From: Kocuria rosea
GTDB taxonomy: Bacteria; Actinomycetota; Actinomycetes; Actinomycetales; Micrococcaceae
Assembly (NCBI RefSeq): GCF_006094695.1
Contig: NZ_CP035103.1
Coordinates: forward strand, 992,001-1,056,000
Length of the DNA stretch: 64,000 nt
Direction of reading: 5' to 3'
Part shown: one piece after another, positions 35,693-46,146 of the stretch
Numbering within the stretch: position 1 is the first letter of the stretch
How the letters are laid out: every line of letters starts with the position of its first letter
Program-made: the position numbers and the translations under genes
The notes under the pieces: generated by a model
What the model was told of the DNA's origin: nothing
The model's input: the letters and a program-made list of their open reading frames with translations, nothing else
Database searches by the model: none

Positions 35693-38308
35693 GTGGAGAC
35701 CAAGTTCACCACCAAGTCCCAGGAGGCGCTCTCCGCCGCCTCCACCCACGCCTCGACCGCAGGCAATCCGCAGGTCGAGCCCGCCCACCTCCTCAAGGCC
35801 CTCATGGACCAGCGGGAGGGTGTGGCCGTCGCCGTCCTGAAGGCCACCGGGGCCGACGTCGACGCCGTCTCCGCGCAGGCCAGCGCCGACATCAAGGCCC
35901 TGCCCTCCGCGTCCGGCTCCTCCACGGCCCAGGCCCAGTTCAACCGGGGCGCACTGCAGGTCATCCAGGCCGCGGAGCAGTTCGCCCAGTCCCTCGGCGA
36001 CGAGTACATCTCCACCGAGCACCTCCTGTACGGCCTCGCCCAGCAGGAGGGGAAGGTCGGGGAGATCCTGCGGGGCGCGGGCGCCGGACCCGACCAGCTG
36101 AGGACCGCCGTCCCGTCCGTGAGAGGAGACCGCCGCGTGACCACACCCAACCCCGAGGGCACCTTCCAGGCGCTCGAGAAGTTCGGCGCCGACCTGACCG
36201 CCATGGCCCGCGAGGGCAAGCTGGACCCCGTCATCGGGCGGGACTCCGAGATCCGGCGCGTGGTGCAGGTGCTGTCCCGCCGCACCAAGAACAACCCCGT
36301 TCTGATCGGTGAGCCCGGCGTCGGCAAGACCGCCGTCGTCGAGGGCCTCGCCCAGCGCATGGTCGCCGGGGACGTCCCCGAGTCGCTGCGCGGCAAGACG
36401 CTGATCTCCCTGGACCTCGGGTCCATGGTGGCCGGCGCCAAGTACCGCGGCGAGTTCGAGGAGCGGCTCAAGGCCGTGCTCGAGGAGATCAAGGACTCGG
36501 AGGGGCAGATCGTCACCTTCATCGACGAGATCCACACCGTGGTCGGCGCCGGCGCCGCCGAGGGCTCGATGGACGCCGGGAACATGCTCAAGCCCATGCT
36601 GGCCCGCGGCGAGCTTCGCCTGATCGGCGCGACCACCCTGGACGAGTACCGCGAGAACATCGAGAAGGACGCCGCCCTGGAGCGCCGCTTCCAGCAGGTC
36701 TACGTCGGCGAGCCCTCCGTGGAGGACACCGTGGCGATCCTGCGCGGGCTCAAGGAGCGCTACGAGGCCCACCACAAGGTGCAGATCGCGGACGCCGCGC
36801 TCGTCGCGGCGGCCACGCTGTCCAACCGGTACATCCCGGGCCGGCAGCTGCCGGACAAGGCCATCGACCTGGTCGACGAGGCCGCCTCGCGGCTGCGCAT
36901 GGAGATCGACTCCGCGCCGGAGGAGATCGACCAGCTGCGCCGCGCCGTCGACCGCCTGACCATGGAGGAGCTGGCGCTGGAGCGCGAGACCGACCCCGCG
37001 TCCGTCGAGCGCCTCGCCGCGCTGCGCCAGGAGCTGGCCGACAAGAAGGCGGACCTGGACGCCCTCAACGCCCGGTGGGAGGCCGAGAAGGCCGGCCTGA
37101 ACCGCGTCGGAGACCTCAAGGAGCGGATCGACAACCTGCGCTCGCAGGCGGAGATGGCCCAGCGCCAGGGCGACCTCGCGGAGGCCTCCCGGCTGCTCTA
37201 CGGCGAGATCCCGGCGCTGCAGAAGGAGCTCGACGCCGCCCAGGAGCAGGAGGACACCTCCGCCCCGCACGACACCATGGTCTCCGAGGAGGTCACGGCC
37301 GACGACGTCGCCGAGGTGATCTCGGCCTGGACCGGCATCCCCGCCGGGCGCATGCTCCAGGGCGAGACCGAGAAGCTGCTGCACATGGAGGAGGTGCTCG
37401 GGAAGCGGCTCATCGGCCAGCACCGGGCCGTGCAGGCCGTCGCCGACGCCGTGCGCCGCTCTCGCGCCGGCATCTCCGACCCGAACCGGCCGATCGGCTC
37501 CTTCCTGTTCCTGGGTCCCACCGGCGTGGGCAAGACCGAGCTCGCGAAGTCCCTCGCGGAGTTCCAGTTCGACGACGAGCGCGCGCTGGTGCGGATCGAC
37601 ATGTCCGAGTACGGGGAGAAGCACACGGTCTCCCGGCTGGTCGGCGCCCCTCCGGGCTACGTCGGCTACGAGGAGGGCGGCCAGCTCACCGAGTCCGTGC
37701 GGCGCCGCCCGTACTCGGTGGTCCTGCTGGACGAGATCGAGAAGGCCCACCCGGACGTCTTCGACATCCTGCTGCAGGTGCTCGACGACGGCCGGCTCAC
37801 CGACGGGCAGGGACGCACGGTGGACTTCCGCAACGTGATCCTGATCCTCACCTCCAACCTGGGCAGCCAGTTCCTGGTGGACCAGACCATCGAGCCGGAG
37901 GCGAAGAAGCAGGCGGTGATGAACGTGGTCAACGCCTCGTTCAAGCCCGAGTTCCTGAACCGGCTCGACGACGTGATCCTGTTCGACCCGCTGTCCACGT
38001 CCGACCTGTCGAAGATCGTGGACATCCAGGTCGCCCAGCTCGCCGAGCGCCTGGGCCAGCGCCGCCTGCGCCTGGAGGTCACGCCCGCGGCCACCGAGTG
38101 GCTGGGCCTCACCGGCTACGACCCGGCCTACGGTGCCCGGCCGCTGCGCCGGCTGGTGCAGCGGGAGATCGGGGACAAGCTCGCCAGGGCGATCCTCTCC
38201 GGGGCGGTCGTGGACGGGGACGCGGTCCGGGTGGACGTCGACGCCGACGTCGTGGCGGACGGGCTCACCGTCACCGCCGTGTCCGAGCGGGCGCACGCCG
38301 CGGACTGA
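35693..38308 (+). CDS. clpB: Disaggregase ClpB
   Basis: An 871-residue AAA+ chaperone. N-terminal double Clp-N repeat (1-145), first AAA module with [28 protein letters not shown] and a long coiled-coil middle domain (about 400-520), then the second module with [36 protein letters not shown] and the pore loop [13 protein letters not shown]. Full family length. It extracts polypeptides from aggregates with DnaK. The GTG start follows CAAGGAGCC. The HAIR site puts it under HspR together with dnaK. Confidence 0.98.
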   Translation: METKFTTKSQEALSAASTHASTAGNPQVEPAHLLKALMDQREGVAVAVLKATGADVDAVSAQASADIKALPSASGSSTAQAQFNRGALQVIQAAEQFAQSLGDEYISTEHLLYGLAQQEGKVGEILRGAGAGPDQLRTAVPSVRGDRRVTTPNPEGTFQALEKFGADLTAMAREGKLDPVIGRDSEIRRVVQVLSRRTKNNPVLIGEPGVGKTAVVEGLAQRMVAGDVPESLRGKTLISLDLGSMVAGAKYRGEFEERLKAVLEEIKDSEGQIVTFIDEIHTVVGAGAAEGSMDAGNMLKPMLARGELRLIGATTLDEYRENIEKDAALERRFQQVYVGEPSVEDTVAILRGLKERYEAHHKVQIADAALVAAATLSNRYIPGRQLPDKAIDLVDEAASRLRMEIDSAPEEIDQLRRAVDRLTMEELALERETDPASVERLAALRQELADKKADLDALNARWEAEKAGLNRVGDLKERIDNLRSQAEMAQRQGDLAEASRLLYGEIPALQKELDAAQEQEDTSAPHDTMVSEEVTADDVAEVISAWTGIPAGRMLQGETEKLLHMEEVLGKRLIGQHRAVQAVADAVRRSRAGISDPNRPIGSFLFLGPTGVGKTELAKSLAEFQFDDERALVRIDMSEYGEKHTVSRLVGAPPGYVGYEEGGQLTESVRRRPYSVVLLDEIEKAHPDVFDILLQVLDDGRLTDGQGRTVDFRNVILILTSNLGSQFLVDQTIEPEAKKQAVMNVVNASFKPEFLNRLDDVILFDPLSTSDLSKIVDIQVAQLAERLGQRRLRLEVTPAATEWLGLTGYDPAYGARPLRRLVQREIGDKLARAILSGAVVDGDAVRVDVDADVVADGLTVTAVSERAHAAD

Positions 38309-38562
38309 GCTGCGGGGCGCGCCGCCGGCCGGCGGGTCGCCGTCGGGGAGTCCCGGCGACGGCCCGCCGTCGGGGCTCCCGGACCGCGTTCCGCCCGCCT
38401 CCCGTGAGGTTGCCGACAGTCCACCGCGCCGGTCCCGGGCCGGGCGCAACGGGCTGACAAACCATGTACCCTGGTCTCACGAACCATTCATACGACATTT
38501 CCGGGGCCGTACTCTGTGCCAGAGTGCCGCCGTCCGGACCAAGAGACAGAGGGGGTCACGCC

Positions 38563-38787
38563 ATGGGGCGCGGCCGTCAAAAGGCGAAGGCGACACGGCA
38601 GGCGCGGGAGATGAAGTACTTCAGCCCGCAGACCGACCTCACGGCACTCCAGCGGGAACTGCGCGGCAGCGAGCAGATGCCCCCGCTGCGGGAGCCGGTC
38701 CAGGAGACCGTCGAGGAGGACGAGGACGACTACTCGGCCTACGTCGACAAGTACGCCGACGACTACGACGAGGACTTCCGCCGGTAG
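38563..38787 (+). CDS. DUF3073 protein
   Basis: A 74-residue protein: basic start (MGRGRQKAKATRQAREMKYFSP), then an acidic, Tyr-rich end (DEDDYSAYVDKYADDYDEDFRR). DUF3073 genes sit beside purM across actinobacteria, as here. Function unknown. The ATG at 38563 is preceded by AGGGGGT; the longer frame from 38464 does not match the family. Confidence 0.9.
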   Translation: MGRGRQKAKATRQAREMKYFSPQTDLTALQRELRGSEQMPPLREPVQETVEEDEDDYSAYVDKYADDYDEDFRR

Positions 38788-38826
38788 CCACCGGGAACTC
38801 CGCTCGTCTCCACCGCACGACGCAAC

Positions 38827-38853
38827 AAGGTGCCCGTCCAGGACGAGCACCTT
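38827..38853 (+). terminator. Terminator of the DUF3073 gene
   Basis: AAGGTGC, 13-nt loop, GCACCTT, followed by CTTCG, 40 bp after the stop. Confidence 0.55.
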
Positions 38854-38867
38854 CTTCGCGTCCCCGC

Positions 38868-38909
38868 GAACAGCGAACGCCCCGCCGGCCGGCGGGGCGT
38901 TCGCTGTTC
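38868..38909. terminator. Bidirectional terminator between DUF3073 and purM
   Basis: A perfect 19-bp stem (GAACAGCGAACGCCCCGCC) with loop GGCC, between convergent genes. Confidence 0.88.
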
Positions 38910-38931
38910 CTCCGGGGCTCTGCAGGCCGGA

Positions 38932-40092
38932 TCAGCCCGTGTAGGCGTTGACCATGCGCACCGCGCCGCCGTCCACGCCCTTGGCGCCCTGCACCCAGTC
39001 GGGCCCGCCGTGGTCCGCGTCCGGGTCGATCCTGTCCACGGTGCCCATGACCCACGAGGGCAGGCCCCGGGCCGTGAGGTGGGCCACGGCGGCGTCGGCC
39101 GCCGACGGGTCGACGATCGCGACCATGCCCACGCCGAGGTTGAGGGTCCGCTCGAGGTCGGGGAGGGGGACGTTGCCGAGCTGGCTGATCAGCTGGAAGA
39201 TCGCGGGCAGCTCCCAGGTGCTGCGGTCCACCGTGGCCTCGAGCCCGGCGGGGAGCACCCGGGCGAGGTTCGCGGCGAGGCCGCCGCCGGTCACGTGGCT
39301 GAAGCCGCGGACACCGCGGCCCGTGGTCCGGTCCGCGCCGTTGACGGGGAAGGCGGCGGCGAGGTCGAGGACGTCGGCGGCGTAGACGCGCGTGGGCTCC
39401 AGCAGCTCCTCGCCCAGGGTGCGGCCGAGCTCCGAGACCTGCCGGTCCAGCGACCACCCGGCCACGTTGATGACCTTGCGGACCAGGGAGTACCCGTTGG
39501 AGTGCAGGCCGGAGGAGGCCATGCCGATGACCACGTCGCCGGCGCGCACGCGGTCCGGGCCCAGCAGCTCGTCGGCCTCGACCACACCGGTGGCGGCCCC
39601 CGCCACGTCGTACTCGTCCGGGGCCAGCAGACCCGGGTGCTCGGCGGTCTCGCCGCCGACCAGGGCGGTGCCGGCCTGCTCGCAGGCCGCGGCGATGCCG
39701 CGCACGATGTCCGCGATCCGCTCGGGCACCACGCGGCCCGTGGCGATGTAGTCGGTCATGAACAGGGGCTTGGCGCCGACCACCACGATGTCGTCCACCA
39801 CCATGCCCACGAGGTCGAAGCCGATCGTGTCGTGCACGTCGAGGGTCTGGGCGATCGCCACCTTGGTACCCACCCCGTCGGTCGAGGTGGCGAGGTAGGG
39901 CTTGCGGTAGGCGAGCAGCTCCGAGACGTCGAACAGTCCCGCGAACCCGCCGACCCCGCCGATCACGTTGGGGGTGTGCGTGGCCTTGACCGCGCTCTTC
40001 ATGAGTTCGACGGCGCGGTCTCCCGCCTCGACGTCCACGCCCGCGCTGGCGTAGGTGACGGTGCGGTTCGTGGAGGAGGGGGGCTGGGCCAT
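38932..40092 (-). CDS. purM: Phosphoribosylformylglycinamidine cyclo-ligase
   Basis: A 386-residue AIR synthetase (fifth step of purine synthesis). Motifs: YASAGVDVEAGDRAVELMK, STDGVGTKVAIA, DIVVVGAKPLFMTDYIA, LVGGETAEHPG, GMASSGLHSNGYSLVRKV and FSHVTGGGLAANLARVLP. Full length. The ATG is 1 bp after the purF stop, so both are in one operon transcribed leftwards. Confidence 0.97.
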   Translation of the reverse strand: MAQPPSSTNRTVTYASAGVDVEAGDRAVELMKSAVKATHTPNVIGGVGGFAGLFDVSELLAYRKPYLATSTDGVGTKVAIAQTLDVHDTIGFDLVGMVVDDIVVVGAKPLFMTDYIATGRVVPERIADIVRGIAAACEQAGTALVGGETAEHPGLLAPDEYDVAGAATGVVEADELLGPDRVRAGDVVIGMASSGLHSNGYSLVRKVINVAGWSLDRQVSELGRTLGEELLEPTRVYAADVLDLAAAFPVNGADRTTGRGVRGFSHVTGGGLAANLARVLPAGLEATVDRSTWELPAIFQLISQLGNVPLPDLERTLNLGVGMVAIVDPSAADAAVAHLTARGLPSWVMGTVDRIDPDADHGGPDWVQGAKGVDGGAVRMVNAYTG

Positions 40093-40093
40093 G

Positions 40094-41875
40094 TCAGGCG
40101 TCCTTCGCGGTCTCGGGCTGGGCGGCGTGCTGGGATCCGGGCCCGGCGGGCCCCGTGGTCGTGCGGGCGGCGGGGACCCGGTCCTCCGGCAGGATGAGGT
40201 CCTCGAGGTCGGCGTCGGGCCCGGGGTCGCACCCGGTGGAGGTCTCCTGGACGCCGGGGTCCTCGTCGGAGATGCTGGTGCGCTCGGCGGGCCGGCGGGA
40301 GACGCCGTCCGCGGCCGAGGGGCGGGTGTCGATGGACACGGCGGAGGCGTGCTCCGGCCGCTGCGCCACGGCCGGTGCGCCCGGGGCGCGGCGGGGCGAG
40401 GAGTCCACGGGCGTGCGGGCCTCGAAGACGTTCTTGCCCAGCTTGTCGGCGTCAGGCAGCCGGGTGGGGTACGTCCCGGAGAAGCACGCGGTGCACAGCT
40501 CCCCGCGCTCCTGCAGGGTGGCCGCGATCATCCCGTCCTCGGAGATGTAGCCGAGGGAGTCGGCGCCCAGGGACGCCCTGATCTCCTCGACCCCGAGCCC
40601 GTTGGCGATCAGCTCCGCGCGGGAGGCGAAGTCGATGCCGTAGAAGCACGGCCACTTGATGGGCGGGGAGGAGATCCGCACGTGGATCTCGGCGGCCCCG
40701 GCCTCCCGCAGCATCCGGATGAGGGCCCGCTGGGTGTTCCCGCGCACGATCGAGTCGTCGATGACCACGAGCCGCTTGCCTGCCACCACGGACTTCAGGG
40801 GGTTGAGCTTGAGCCGGATGCCCAGCTGGCGGATGGTGTCCGAGGGCTGGATGAACGTTCGTCCCACATAGGCGTTCTTGACCAGGCCGTTGCCGAACGG
40901 GATGCCGGACTCCTCGGCGTAGCCGATGGCGGCGGGGGTCCCGGACTCCGGGGTGGGCATGACCAGGTCCGCGTCGATGCGGTGCTCCCGGGCCAGCCGG
41001 CGGCCCATCTCCACGCGGGACTCGTACACGGAGCGGCCGTTGATGGTGGTGTCCGGACGGGCCAGGTAGACGTACTCGAACACGCACGCGGCGCGGCGGG
41101 TCTCGGCGAAGCGCTGGGAGCGCAGGCCGTGCTCGTCGATCACCACGAACTCGCCGGGCTCGATCTCCCGGACCAGGGACGCGCCCACGATGTCCAGCGC
41201 CGCGGTCTCGGAGGCCACCACCCAGCCGCGCTCGAGCCGGCCGAGGACCAGCGGCCGGATGCCCTGCGGGTCACGGGCGGCGTAGAGGGCGTTCTCGTCC
41301 ATGAACGCCAGGCAGAAGGAGCCCACGAGCTGGGGGAGCAGGTGCATGGCCGCGTCCTCGAGGGAGCCGTGCGGGTGCTCGGCCAGCAGCGCGGTGACCA
41401 GCGCGGTGTCCGTGGTGTTGCCCTGCGCCATCTCCCCCTGGGAGGGGAAGCCGGACTTGTCGATCAGCTTCTCGTAGAGCTCCGCCGAGTTGGTGAGGTT
41501 GCCGTTGTGCGCGAGCGCCACGGTCCCGTGCGGGGTGGCGCCCAGCGTGGGCTGGGCGTTGGCCCAGTGGGACCCGCCCGTGGTGGAGTACCGGCAGTGG
41601 CCCACGGCCAGGTGACCGGTCAGGGTGGTGAGGGTCGCCTCGTCGAAGACCTGCGAGACGAGGCCCATGTCCTTGTACACCGCGATGCGGTTGCCGTCGC
41701 TCGCGGCGATGCCGGCCGACTCCTGGCCGCGGTGCTGCAGGGCGTAGAGGCCGTAGTAGGCCAGTTTCGCGACCTCCTCGCCGGGGGCCCACACGCCGAA
41801 CACGCCGCACGCGTCCTGGGGGCCCTTCTCTCCGGGGAGCAGGTCGTGGCTGAGTTGTCCATCAGGGCGAACCAC
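40094..41875 (-). CDS. purF: Amidophosphoribosyltransferase
   Basis: A 593-residue enzyme for the first committed step of purine synthesis. The 22-residue propeptide ends before Cys23 (ACGVFGVWAPG), the glutaminase nucleophile. GLYALQHRGQESAG, the PRPP-binding VVIDDSIVRGNT and the Fe-S type C-terminal PCFYGIDFASR and ACFSGTYP cysteines are seen. The last 90 residues are a poorly conserved, charged tail. The GTG at 41875 is used; AGAAGG lies 11 nt upstream. The preceding membrane-protein gene ends 5 bp before it. Confidence 0.96.
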   Translation of the reverse strand: MVRPDGQLSHDLLPGEKGPQDACGVFGVWAPGEEVAKLAYYGLYALQHRGQESAGIAASDGNRIAVYKDMGLVSQVFDEATLTTLTGHLAVGHCRYSTTGGSHWANAQPTLGATPHGTVALAHNGNLTNSAELYEKLIDKSGFPSQGEMAQGNTTDTALVTALLAEHPHGSLEDAAMHLLPQLVGSFCLAFMDENALYAARDPQGIRPLVLGRLERGWVVASETAALDIVGASLVREIEPGEFVVIDEHGLRSQRFAETRRAACVFEYVYLARPDTTINGRSVYESRVEMGRRLAREHRIDADLVMPTPESGTPAAIGYAEESGIPFGNGLVKNAYVGRTFIQPSDTIRQLGIRLKLNPLKSVVAGKRLVVIDDSIVRGNTQRALIRMLREAGAAEIHVRISSPPIKWPCFYGIDFASRAELIANGLGVEEIRASLGADSLGYISEDGMIAATLQERGELCTACFSGTYPTRLPDADKLGKNVFEARTPVDSSPRRAPGAPAVAQRPEHASAVSIDTRPSAADGVSRRPAERTSISDEDPGVQETSTGCDPGPDADLEDLILPEDRVPAARTTTGPAGPGSQHAAQPETAKDA

Positions 41876-41880
41876 GTCGA

Positions 41881-42315
41881 TCAGCCTTCTCTCGAGCTTC
41901 GGGGGTCGGTGGGCCGGGGCGCGTCGCCCGGCGCCCCGGACGGGGCGTCGTCGTCCCCGTCCACGACCTCGGTGGTGACGGCCCGCGCCCGGGCCACGGA
42001 GACCCGGTCCAGCACGAGGGCCAGGACGGCGCCGGCCGCCAGGCCCAGGACCGTGCAGACGGAGACCATGAACAGGGTCACGGCCCCCTGGGTGAACTCG
42101 GCGCTTCCTCCGCCGGACAGTCCCACGAGCACGCCCACCACGGCGCCGAGGACGCCGCCGAGCAGGACGAACGCCCAGATGTTCGGGGCGCGGCGCAGGG
42201 TCATCTGCTGGCTGCCGGAGGCGGCCAGCGGCACGGCCGTCCGCACCCGGCGGCGCCGGCGCGGGAGCTTCCGCGGGGACGGGCGCGCGGAGGGGGAGGA
42301 GGGAGTGGAGCTCAT
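41881..42315 (-). CDS. Conserved membrane protein upstream of purF
   Basis: A 144-residue protein: basic N-terminus, two long hydrophobic segments (about 47-68 and 80-103) and an acidic tail. No known domain. Its position between a sterol-carrier-like gene and purF is similar to that in other Micrococcaceae, which supports a real gene. The ATG at 42315 overlaps no other gene. Confidence 0.7.
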   Translation of the reverse strand: MSSTPSSPSARPSPRKLPRRRRRVRTAVPLAASGSQQMTLRRAPNIWAFVLLGGVLGAVVGVLVGLSGGGSAEFTQGAVTLFMVSVCTVLGLAAGAVLALVLDRVSVARARAVTTEVVDGDDDAPSGAPGDAPRPTDPRSSREG

Positions 42316-42325
42316 GCCCTCAAGG

Positions 42326-42691
42326 CTACCGGGGAAACAGGGGGAGGGCGTCCGCGAGATCGGTCCTTGTGCCCGAGGCCACAGCGGTCCCCGAGGCGAC
42401 GGCCTCCGGCCAGGTCACGGCCCCCGTCACCAGGCCGAGCCACGTGCGGGCGTCGGTCTCGACGACGTTGGGCGGGGTGCCGCGGGTGTGCCGGGGGCCG
42501 GCCACGCACTGGGTCACGCCGAAGGGCGGGACGCGCACCTCCACGCTGTTGCCGGGCACCCGCTCGGCGAGCTCCTCGAGGGTGTAGCGCACGGCGGTGG
42601 CCACGGTCCGGCGCGGGGTGCCGTCCGGGTCCGCGCGCCAGGCGCTCAGGGCCAGGGTCCCGTCCGCGGGGTCGACGCGGCGGCGGGCCAC
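42326..42691 (-). CDS. Sterol carrier protein-like (SCP2 superfamily) protein
   Basis: A 121-residue protein with RYTLEELAERVPGNSVEVRVPPFGVTQCVAGPRHTRGTPPNVVETDARTWLGLVTGAVTW, the actinobacterial 'sterol carrier family' block, related to the C-terminal domain of mycothiol-dependent maleylpyruvate isomerases. No catalytic role is known. The GTG start lies 3 bp after the asparaginase stop. Confidence 0.75.
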   Translation of the reverse strand: MARRRVDPADGTLALSAWRADPDGTPRRTVATAVRYTLEELAERVPGNSVEVRVPPFGVTQCVAGPRHTRGTPPNVVETDARTWLGLVTGAVTWPEAVASGTAVASGTRTDLADALPLFPR

Positions 42692-42694
42692 GGC

Positions 42695-43726
42695 CTAGTC
42701 CTGCCCGAGCGCCCGGACCAGCTCCGGGCCGAGCAGCTCCAGCAGGGGGTCCGCTAGGCGCAGCCGGCCCACGGGGCGGGACCCGCCCATGACCGGGCGC
42801 ACCACCTGCCCGATCACCGCGGCGGCCGCCGCGGCGGGCACGGCCCCGGCGTGGGCGAGCAGGGCGAGGCCGATGAGCGCGTTGGCGCGGGACCCGCCGT
42901 CGAGGACCTTGAGCGCCACGGACCACCCGGTGCGGGTGCCGAGCGCGAGCACGCCCTCCGCGCCGAGCTTCGCCACGACGTCCAGCTCCTCCATGACCAC
43001 GGTGTTGTACCTGCCCCGCCCGTGCACGAGCTCCGGGTAGTCGAGCATGCACTGGGAGACCGTGGCGGCGCGGGCGTCGGCGTCGAGGTTGCCCGCGGCC
43101 CGGCCCAGCGTCGAATACGCCCGGGCGAGGCCGGTCAGGGAGATCGCCGCGAGGGGGGCGCCGCACCCGTCCACGCCCACGTGGGCCACGCGCTCGCCGG
43201 AGAACTCCTCGACGGTCTCCAGCACCGTCCGCTGCAGGGGGTGCTCGGGGTCCAGGTAGCTGTCCGTGGGCCAGTCGTTCTCGGTGCAGGCCCACAGGAA
43301 CGCGGCGTGCTTGCCGGAGCAGTTCATGCAGATCCGGTTCTTGCCGCGGCCGGCCCGCACGAGCTCCGTGCGGACCTCCTCGTCCTCGGGCCAGTCCGGC
43401 GGGCACTGCAGCGCGTCCTCGGTCAGGCCGGCGGCCGTCAGGATCGAGCTCACGGCGTCGAGCTGCTCGAAGGAGCCGATGTGGGACGCGGAGGCGATGG
43501 CCACCTGGGCCCCGCGCAGCGGGACGCCGGCCTTCATGGCGGCGATGGTCTGGAACGGCTTGAGCGTGGAGCGGGGGAAGATCGGGGTGCCGATGTCGCC
43601 CAGTTCGACGGCCACGGCCCCGTCCGGGTCCAGGACCACGGCGGAGCCGCGGTGGCGGGACTCGACGAAGCCGCTGCGCTCGAGCACGGCGAGGTCCACG
43701 GCACGGTCCGAGGTGAAGGTCTGCAT
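42695..43726 (-). CDS. Asparaginase (class 3, Rhizobium etli AnsA-type)
   Basis: A 343-residue enzyme hydrolysing L-asparagine to aspartate and ammonia. This family has no similarity to the E. coli types and uses Ser-Lys tandem and zinc near cysteines. Seen: FPRSTLKPFQTIAAM, ASASHIGSFEQLD, ICMNCSGKHAAFLWAC, VDGCGAPLAA and MLDYPELVHGRGRYNTVVM. Aspartate feeds purine synthesis, fitting its neighbours. A CATACT box 6 nt before the ATG hints at a leaderless mRNA. Confidence 0.9.
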   Translation of the reverse strand: MQTFTSDRAVDLAVLERSGFVESRHRGSAVVLDPDGAVAVELGDIGTPIFPRSTLKPFQTIAAMKAGVPLRGAQVAIASASHIGSFEQLDAVSSILTAAGLTEDALQCPPDWPEDEEVRTELVRAGRGKNRICMNCSGKHAAFLWACTENDWPTDSYLDPEHPLQRTVLETVEEFSGERVAHVGVDGCGAPLAAISLTGLARAYSTLGRAAGNLDADARAATVSQCMLDYPELVHGRGRYNTVVMEELDVVAKLGAEGVLALGTRTGWSVALKVLDGGSRANALIGLALLAHAGAVPAAAAAAVIGQVVRPVMGGSRPVGRLRLADPLLELLGPELVRALGQD

Positions 43727-43820
43727 CGCCCCAGTATGTCAGCGGGGACGAGGATTCCCGGCGGGTCCGGGGCCGTGCCCGCATGCCGGGAACGATGTGC
43801 CACTTCCCGGTGCCGCCAAC

Positions 43821-43826
43821 TAGCCT
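43821..43826 (+). promoter_or_regulatory. Predicted -10 box of a leaderless promoter (purD)
   Basis: TAGCCT, then 6 nt, then GTG at 43833. Confidence 0.55.
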
Positions 43827-43832
43827 GAGGGC

Positions 43833-45155
43833 GTGAAGGTTCTGGTACTGGGCCCCGGAGGCCGCGAACACGCAATCATCCGCGCACTGCTGGCAGATCC
43901 CGAGGTCGAGCAGGTGCACTGCGCGCCGGGCAACGCCGGGATCGCGCAGCTCGTCCCGGTGCACGCCGTGGACGCCGACGACCCCGCCGCGGCCACCGCG
44001 CTGGCGCGCGAGCTCGCGGTGGACCTCGTCGTCGTCGGCCCCGAGGCCCCGCTGGTGGCCGGGGTGGCCGACGCCCTGCGCGAGGCCGGCTTCCTCGTCT
44101 TCGGCCCCTCGCGGGCCGCGGCGCGCCTCGAGGGCTCCAAGGCGTTCGCCAAGGAGGTCATGGCCTCCGCAGGGGTGCCCACCGCGATGGCGCGGGTCGC
44201 GACCACGGAGGAGGAGGCCGCCGACGCCCTCGACACCTTCGGCGCCCCCTACGTGGTCAAGGACGACGGGCTGGCCGCCGGCAAGGGCGTGGTCGTCACC
44301 GCCGACCGCGCGGCGGCGCTCGAGCACGCCGCCGCCTGCTTCGCCGCGGGCGGGAGCGTGGTGATCGAGGAGTTCCTCGACGGGCCCGAGGTGTCCCTGT
44401 TCGTGCTGACCGACGGCTCCCGCGTGATCCCCCTGAGCCCCGCGCAGGACTTCAAGCGGATCCACGACGACGACGAGGGCCCCAACACCGGCGGGATGGG
44501 CGCCTACACGCCGCTGCCGTGGCTGCCGCAGGGCTTCGTGGAGGAGGTCGTGGAGCGCGTGGCCCGCCCCACGGTCGACGAGATGCGCCGCCGCGGCACC
44601 CCGTTCGTGGGCGTGCTATACTGCGGGCTGGCCGTGACGACCCGCGGTCTGCGGGTCATCGAGTTCAACGCCCGGTTCGGGGACCCCGAGACCCAGGCCG
44701 TGCTGGCCCGGCTCACCACCCCGCTCGGGCGGCTGCTGCACGACGCCGCCGCCGGGCGCCTCGACGAGGCCGAGCGGCTGCGCTGGCGGCCCGAGACGGC
44801 CGTCGCGGTGGTCGTCGCCGCGCAGGACTACCCGGACAGTCCCCGGAAGGGCGACCCGATCGGCGGGCTGGAGGACGCCGAGGCGCTCGAGGGCGTGCAC
44901 GTGGTCCACGCCGGCACCGCGGTGGCCCCGGAGGGCGAGCACGCCGGGCGGATCGTCTCCGCCGGCGGGCGGGTGCTCGCCGTCGTCGCCCTCGGCGCGG
45001 ACCTCGACGACGCCCGCGAGCGCGCCTACCGGGGCGTGGGGCTCGTGGCGCTCGAGGGCTCGCAGCACCGCACCGACATCGCGCTGAAGGCCGCCCGGGG
45101 GCTGGTCACCGTTCCCGGCGCCTCCGCCCCCCGTCCCCGTCAGGAGCAGGCATGA
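43833..45155 (+). CDS. purD: Phosphoribosylamine-glycine ligase
   Basis: A 440-residue GAR synthetase (second purine step), ATP-grasp fold. It starts [17 protein letters not shown], with [61 protein letters not shown] and [15 protein letters not shown]. purC follows with a 4-bp overlap (ATGA). The GTG start fits the leaderless box. Confidence 0.97.
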   Translation: MKVLVLGPGGREHAIIRALLADPEVEQVHCAPGNAGIAQLVPVHAVDADDPAAATALARELAVDLVVVGPEAPLVAGVADALREAGFLVFGPSRAAARLEGSKAFAKEVMASAGVPTAMARVATTEEEAADALDTFGAPYVVKDDGLAAGKGVVVTADRAAALEHAAACFAAGGSVVIEEFLDGPEVSLFVLTDGSRVIPLSPAQDFKRIHDDDEGPNTGGMGAYTPLPWLPQGFVEEVVERVARPTVDEMRRRGTPFVGVLYCGLAVTTRGLRVIEFNARFGDPETQAVLARLTTPLGRLLHDAAAGRLDEAERLRWRPETAVAVVVAAQDYPDSPRKGDPIGGLEDAEALEGVHVVHAGTAVAPEGEHAGRIVSAGGRVLAVVALGADLDDARERAYRGVGLVALEGSQHRTDIALKAARGLVTVPGASAPRPRQEQA

Positions 45156-46132
45156 GCGAGCAGGGCACCGTCACCACCCCACCCGAGATCCCCGGGTGGA
45201 GGCACATCTACTCGGGCAAGGTCCGGGAGCTCTACGTCCCCGACGAGTCGCGGCTGCGGGCCACGGGCGTGGCCATCTACGACGACGCCGAGTACCGGGC
45301 CGGCTCGGTCCTGGTGCTGGCCACCGACCGGATCAGCGCCTTCGACGAGATCCTCCCCACGGAGATCCCGGACAAGGGCAAGATCCTGACGCAGCTGTCC
45401 CTGTGGTGGTTCGAGCAGCTCGCGGCCGTGCCCAACCACGTCCTGTCGACCGACGTGCACGAGTCCGTCCGGGGGCGGGCCATCGTCTGCAAGAACCTGT
45501 CGATGTTCCCCGTCGAGTGCATCGCCCGCGGCTACCTGACCGGTTCCGGCCTCAAGGACTACCGGGAGACCGGCGAGGTCTGCGGGATCGAGCTGCCCCC
45601 GGGGCTCGTGGACGGCTCCCGGCTCGCCGAGCCGATCTTCACCCCGACCGGCAAGGCGGAGGTGGGCGAGCACGACCTCCCCATCACCTTCCAGGAGATG
45701 GCCGACGGGGTGGGCCACGCGGTGGCGGACCGGCTGCGCGAGCTGACCCTGGAGATCTACACCGCCGCCGAGCGGATCGCCCGCGAGCGGGGGATCATCG
45801 TGGCGGACACCAAGGTGGAGTTCGGCCTGGACTCCTACCGCGGCGCGATCACCCTCGGGGACGAGGTCCTCACCCCGGACTCCTCCCGCTTCTGGGACGC
45901 CGAGACCTACGAGCCCGGCAAGGCCCAGCCCTCGTTCGACAAGCAGTACGTGCGGGACTGGCTGCGCTCGGACGAGTCCGGCTGGAACGGGGCCGGCCCC
46001 GTGCCCCCGCTGCCGGAGCAGGTGGTGGAGCGGACCCGCGCGCGCTACGTCGAGGCGTTCGAGCGGCTCACCGGACGCACCTTCGACCCGGACGGCAGCT
46101 TCTTCGAGGTGGCCGGCCCGCTCGAGTACTGA
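45152..46132 (+). CDS. purC: Phosphoribosylaminoimidazole-succinocarboxamide synthase
   Basis: A 326-residue SAICAR synthetase with HIYSGKVRELY, ATDRISAFDEILPTEIPDKGKILTQLSLWWFE, MFPVECIARGYLTGSG, GIIVADTKVEFGLD and PDSSRFWDAETYEPGKAQPSFDKQYVRDWL, all diagnostic. It is longer at the C-terminus than E. coli PurC, as is common in actinobacteria. GGAGCAGG precedes the ATG. Confidence 0.98.
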   Translation: MSEQGTVTTPPEIPGWRHIYSGKVRELYVPDESRLRATGVAIYDDAEYRAGSVLVLATDRISAFDEILPTEIPDKGKILTQLSLWWFEQLAAVPNHVLSTDVHESVRGRAIVCKNLSMFPVECIARGYLTGSGLKDYRETGEVCGIELPPGLVDGSRLAEPIFTPTGKAEVGEHDLPITFQEMADGVGHAVADRLRELTLEIYTAAERIARERGIIVADTKVEFGLDSYRGAITLGDEVLTPDSSRFWDAETYEPGKAQPSFDKQYVRDWLRSDESGWNGAGPVPPLPEQVVERTRARYVEAFERLTGRTFDPDGSFFEVAGPLEY

Positions 46133-46146
46133 CGGCGGGGGCGGCG

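Noticed and set aside
35600..38449. 949-codon minus-strand frame opposite clpB
   Set aside because: Shadow of clpB; ignores the HAIR operator and clpB start.
40055..42757. 900-codon plus-strand frame opposite purF and neighbours
   Set aside because: Crosses three real minus-strand genes; no domain recognisable.
42789..43828. Plus-strand frames opposite the asparaginase gene
   Set aside because: Shadows of the real gene, whose active-site motifs are clear.
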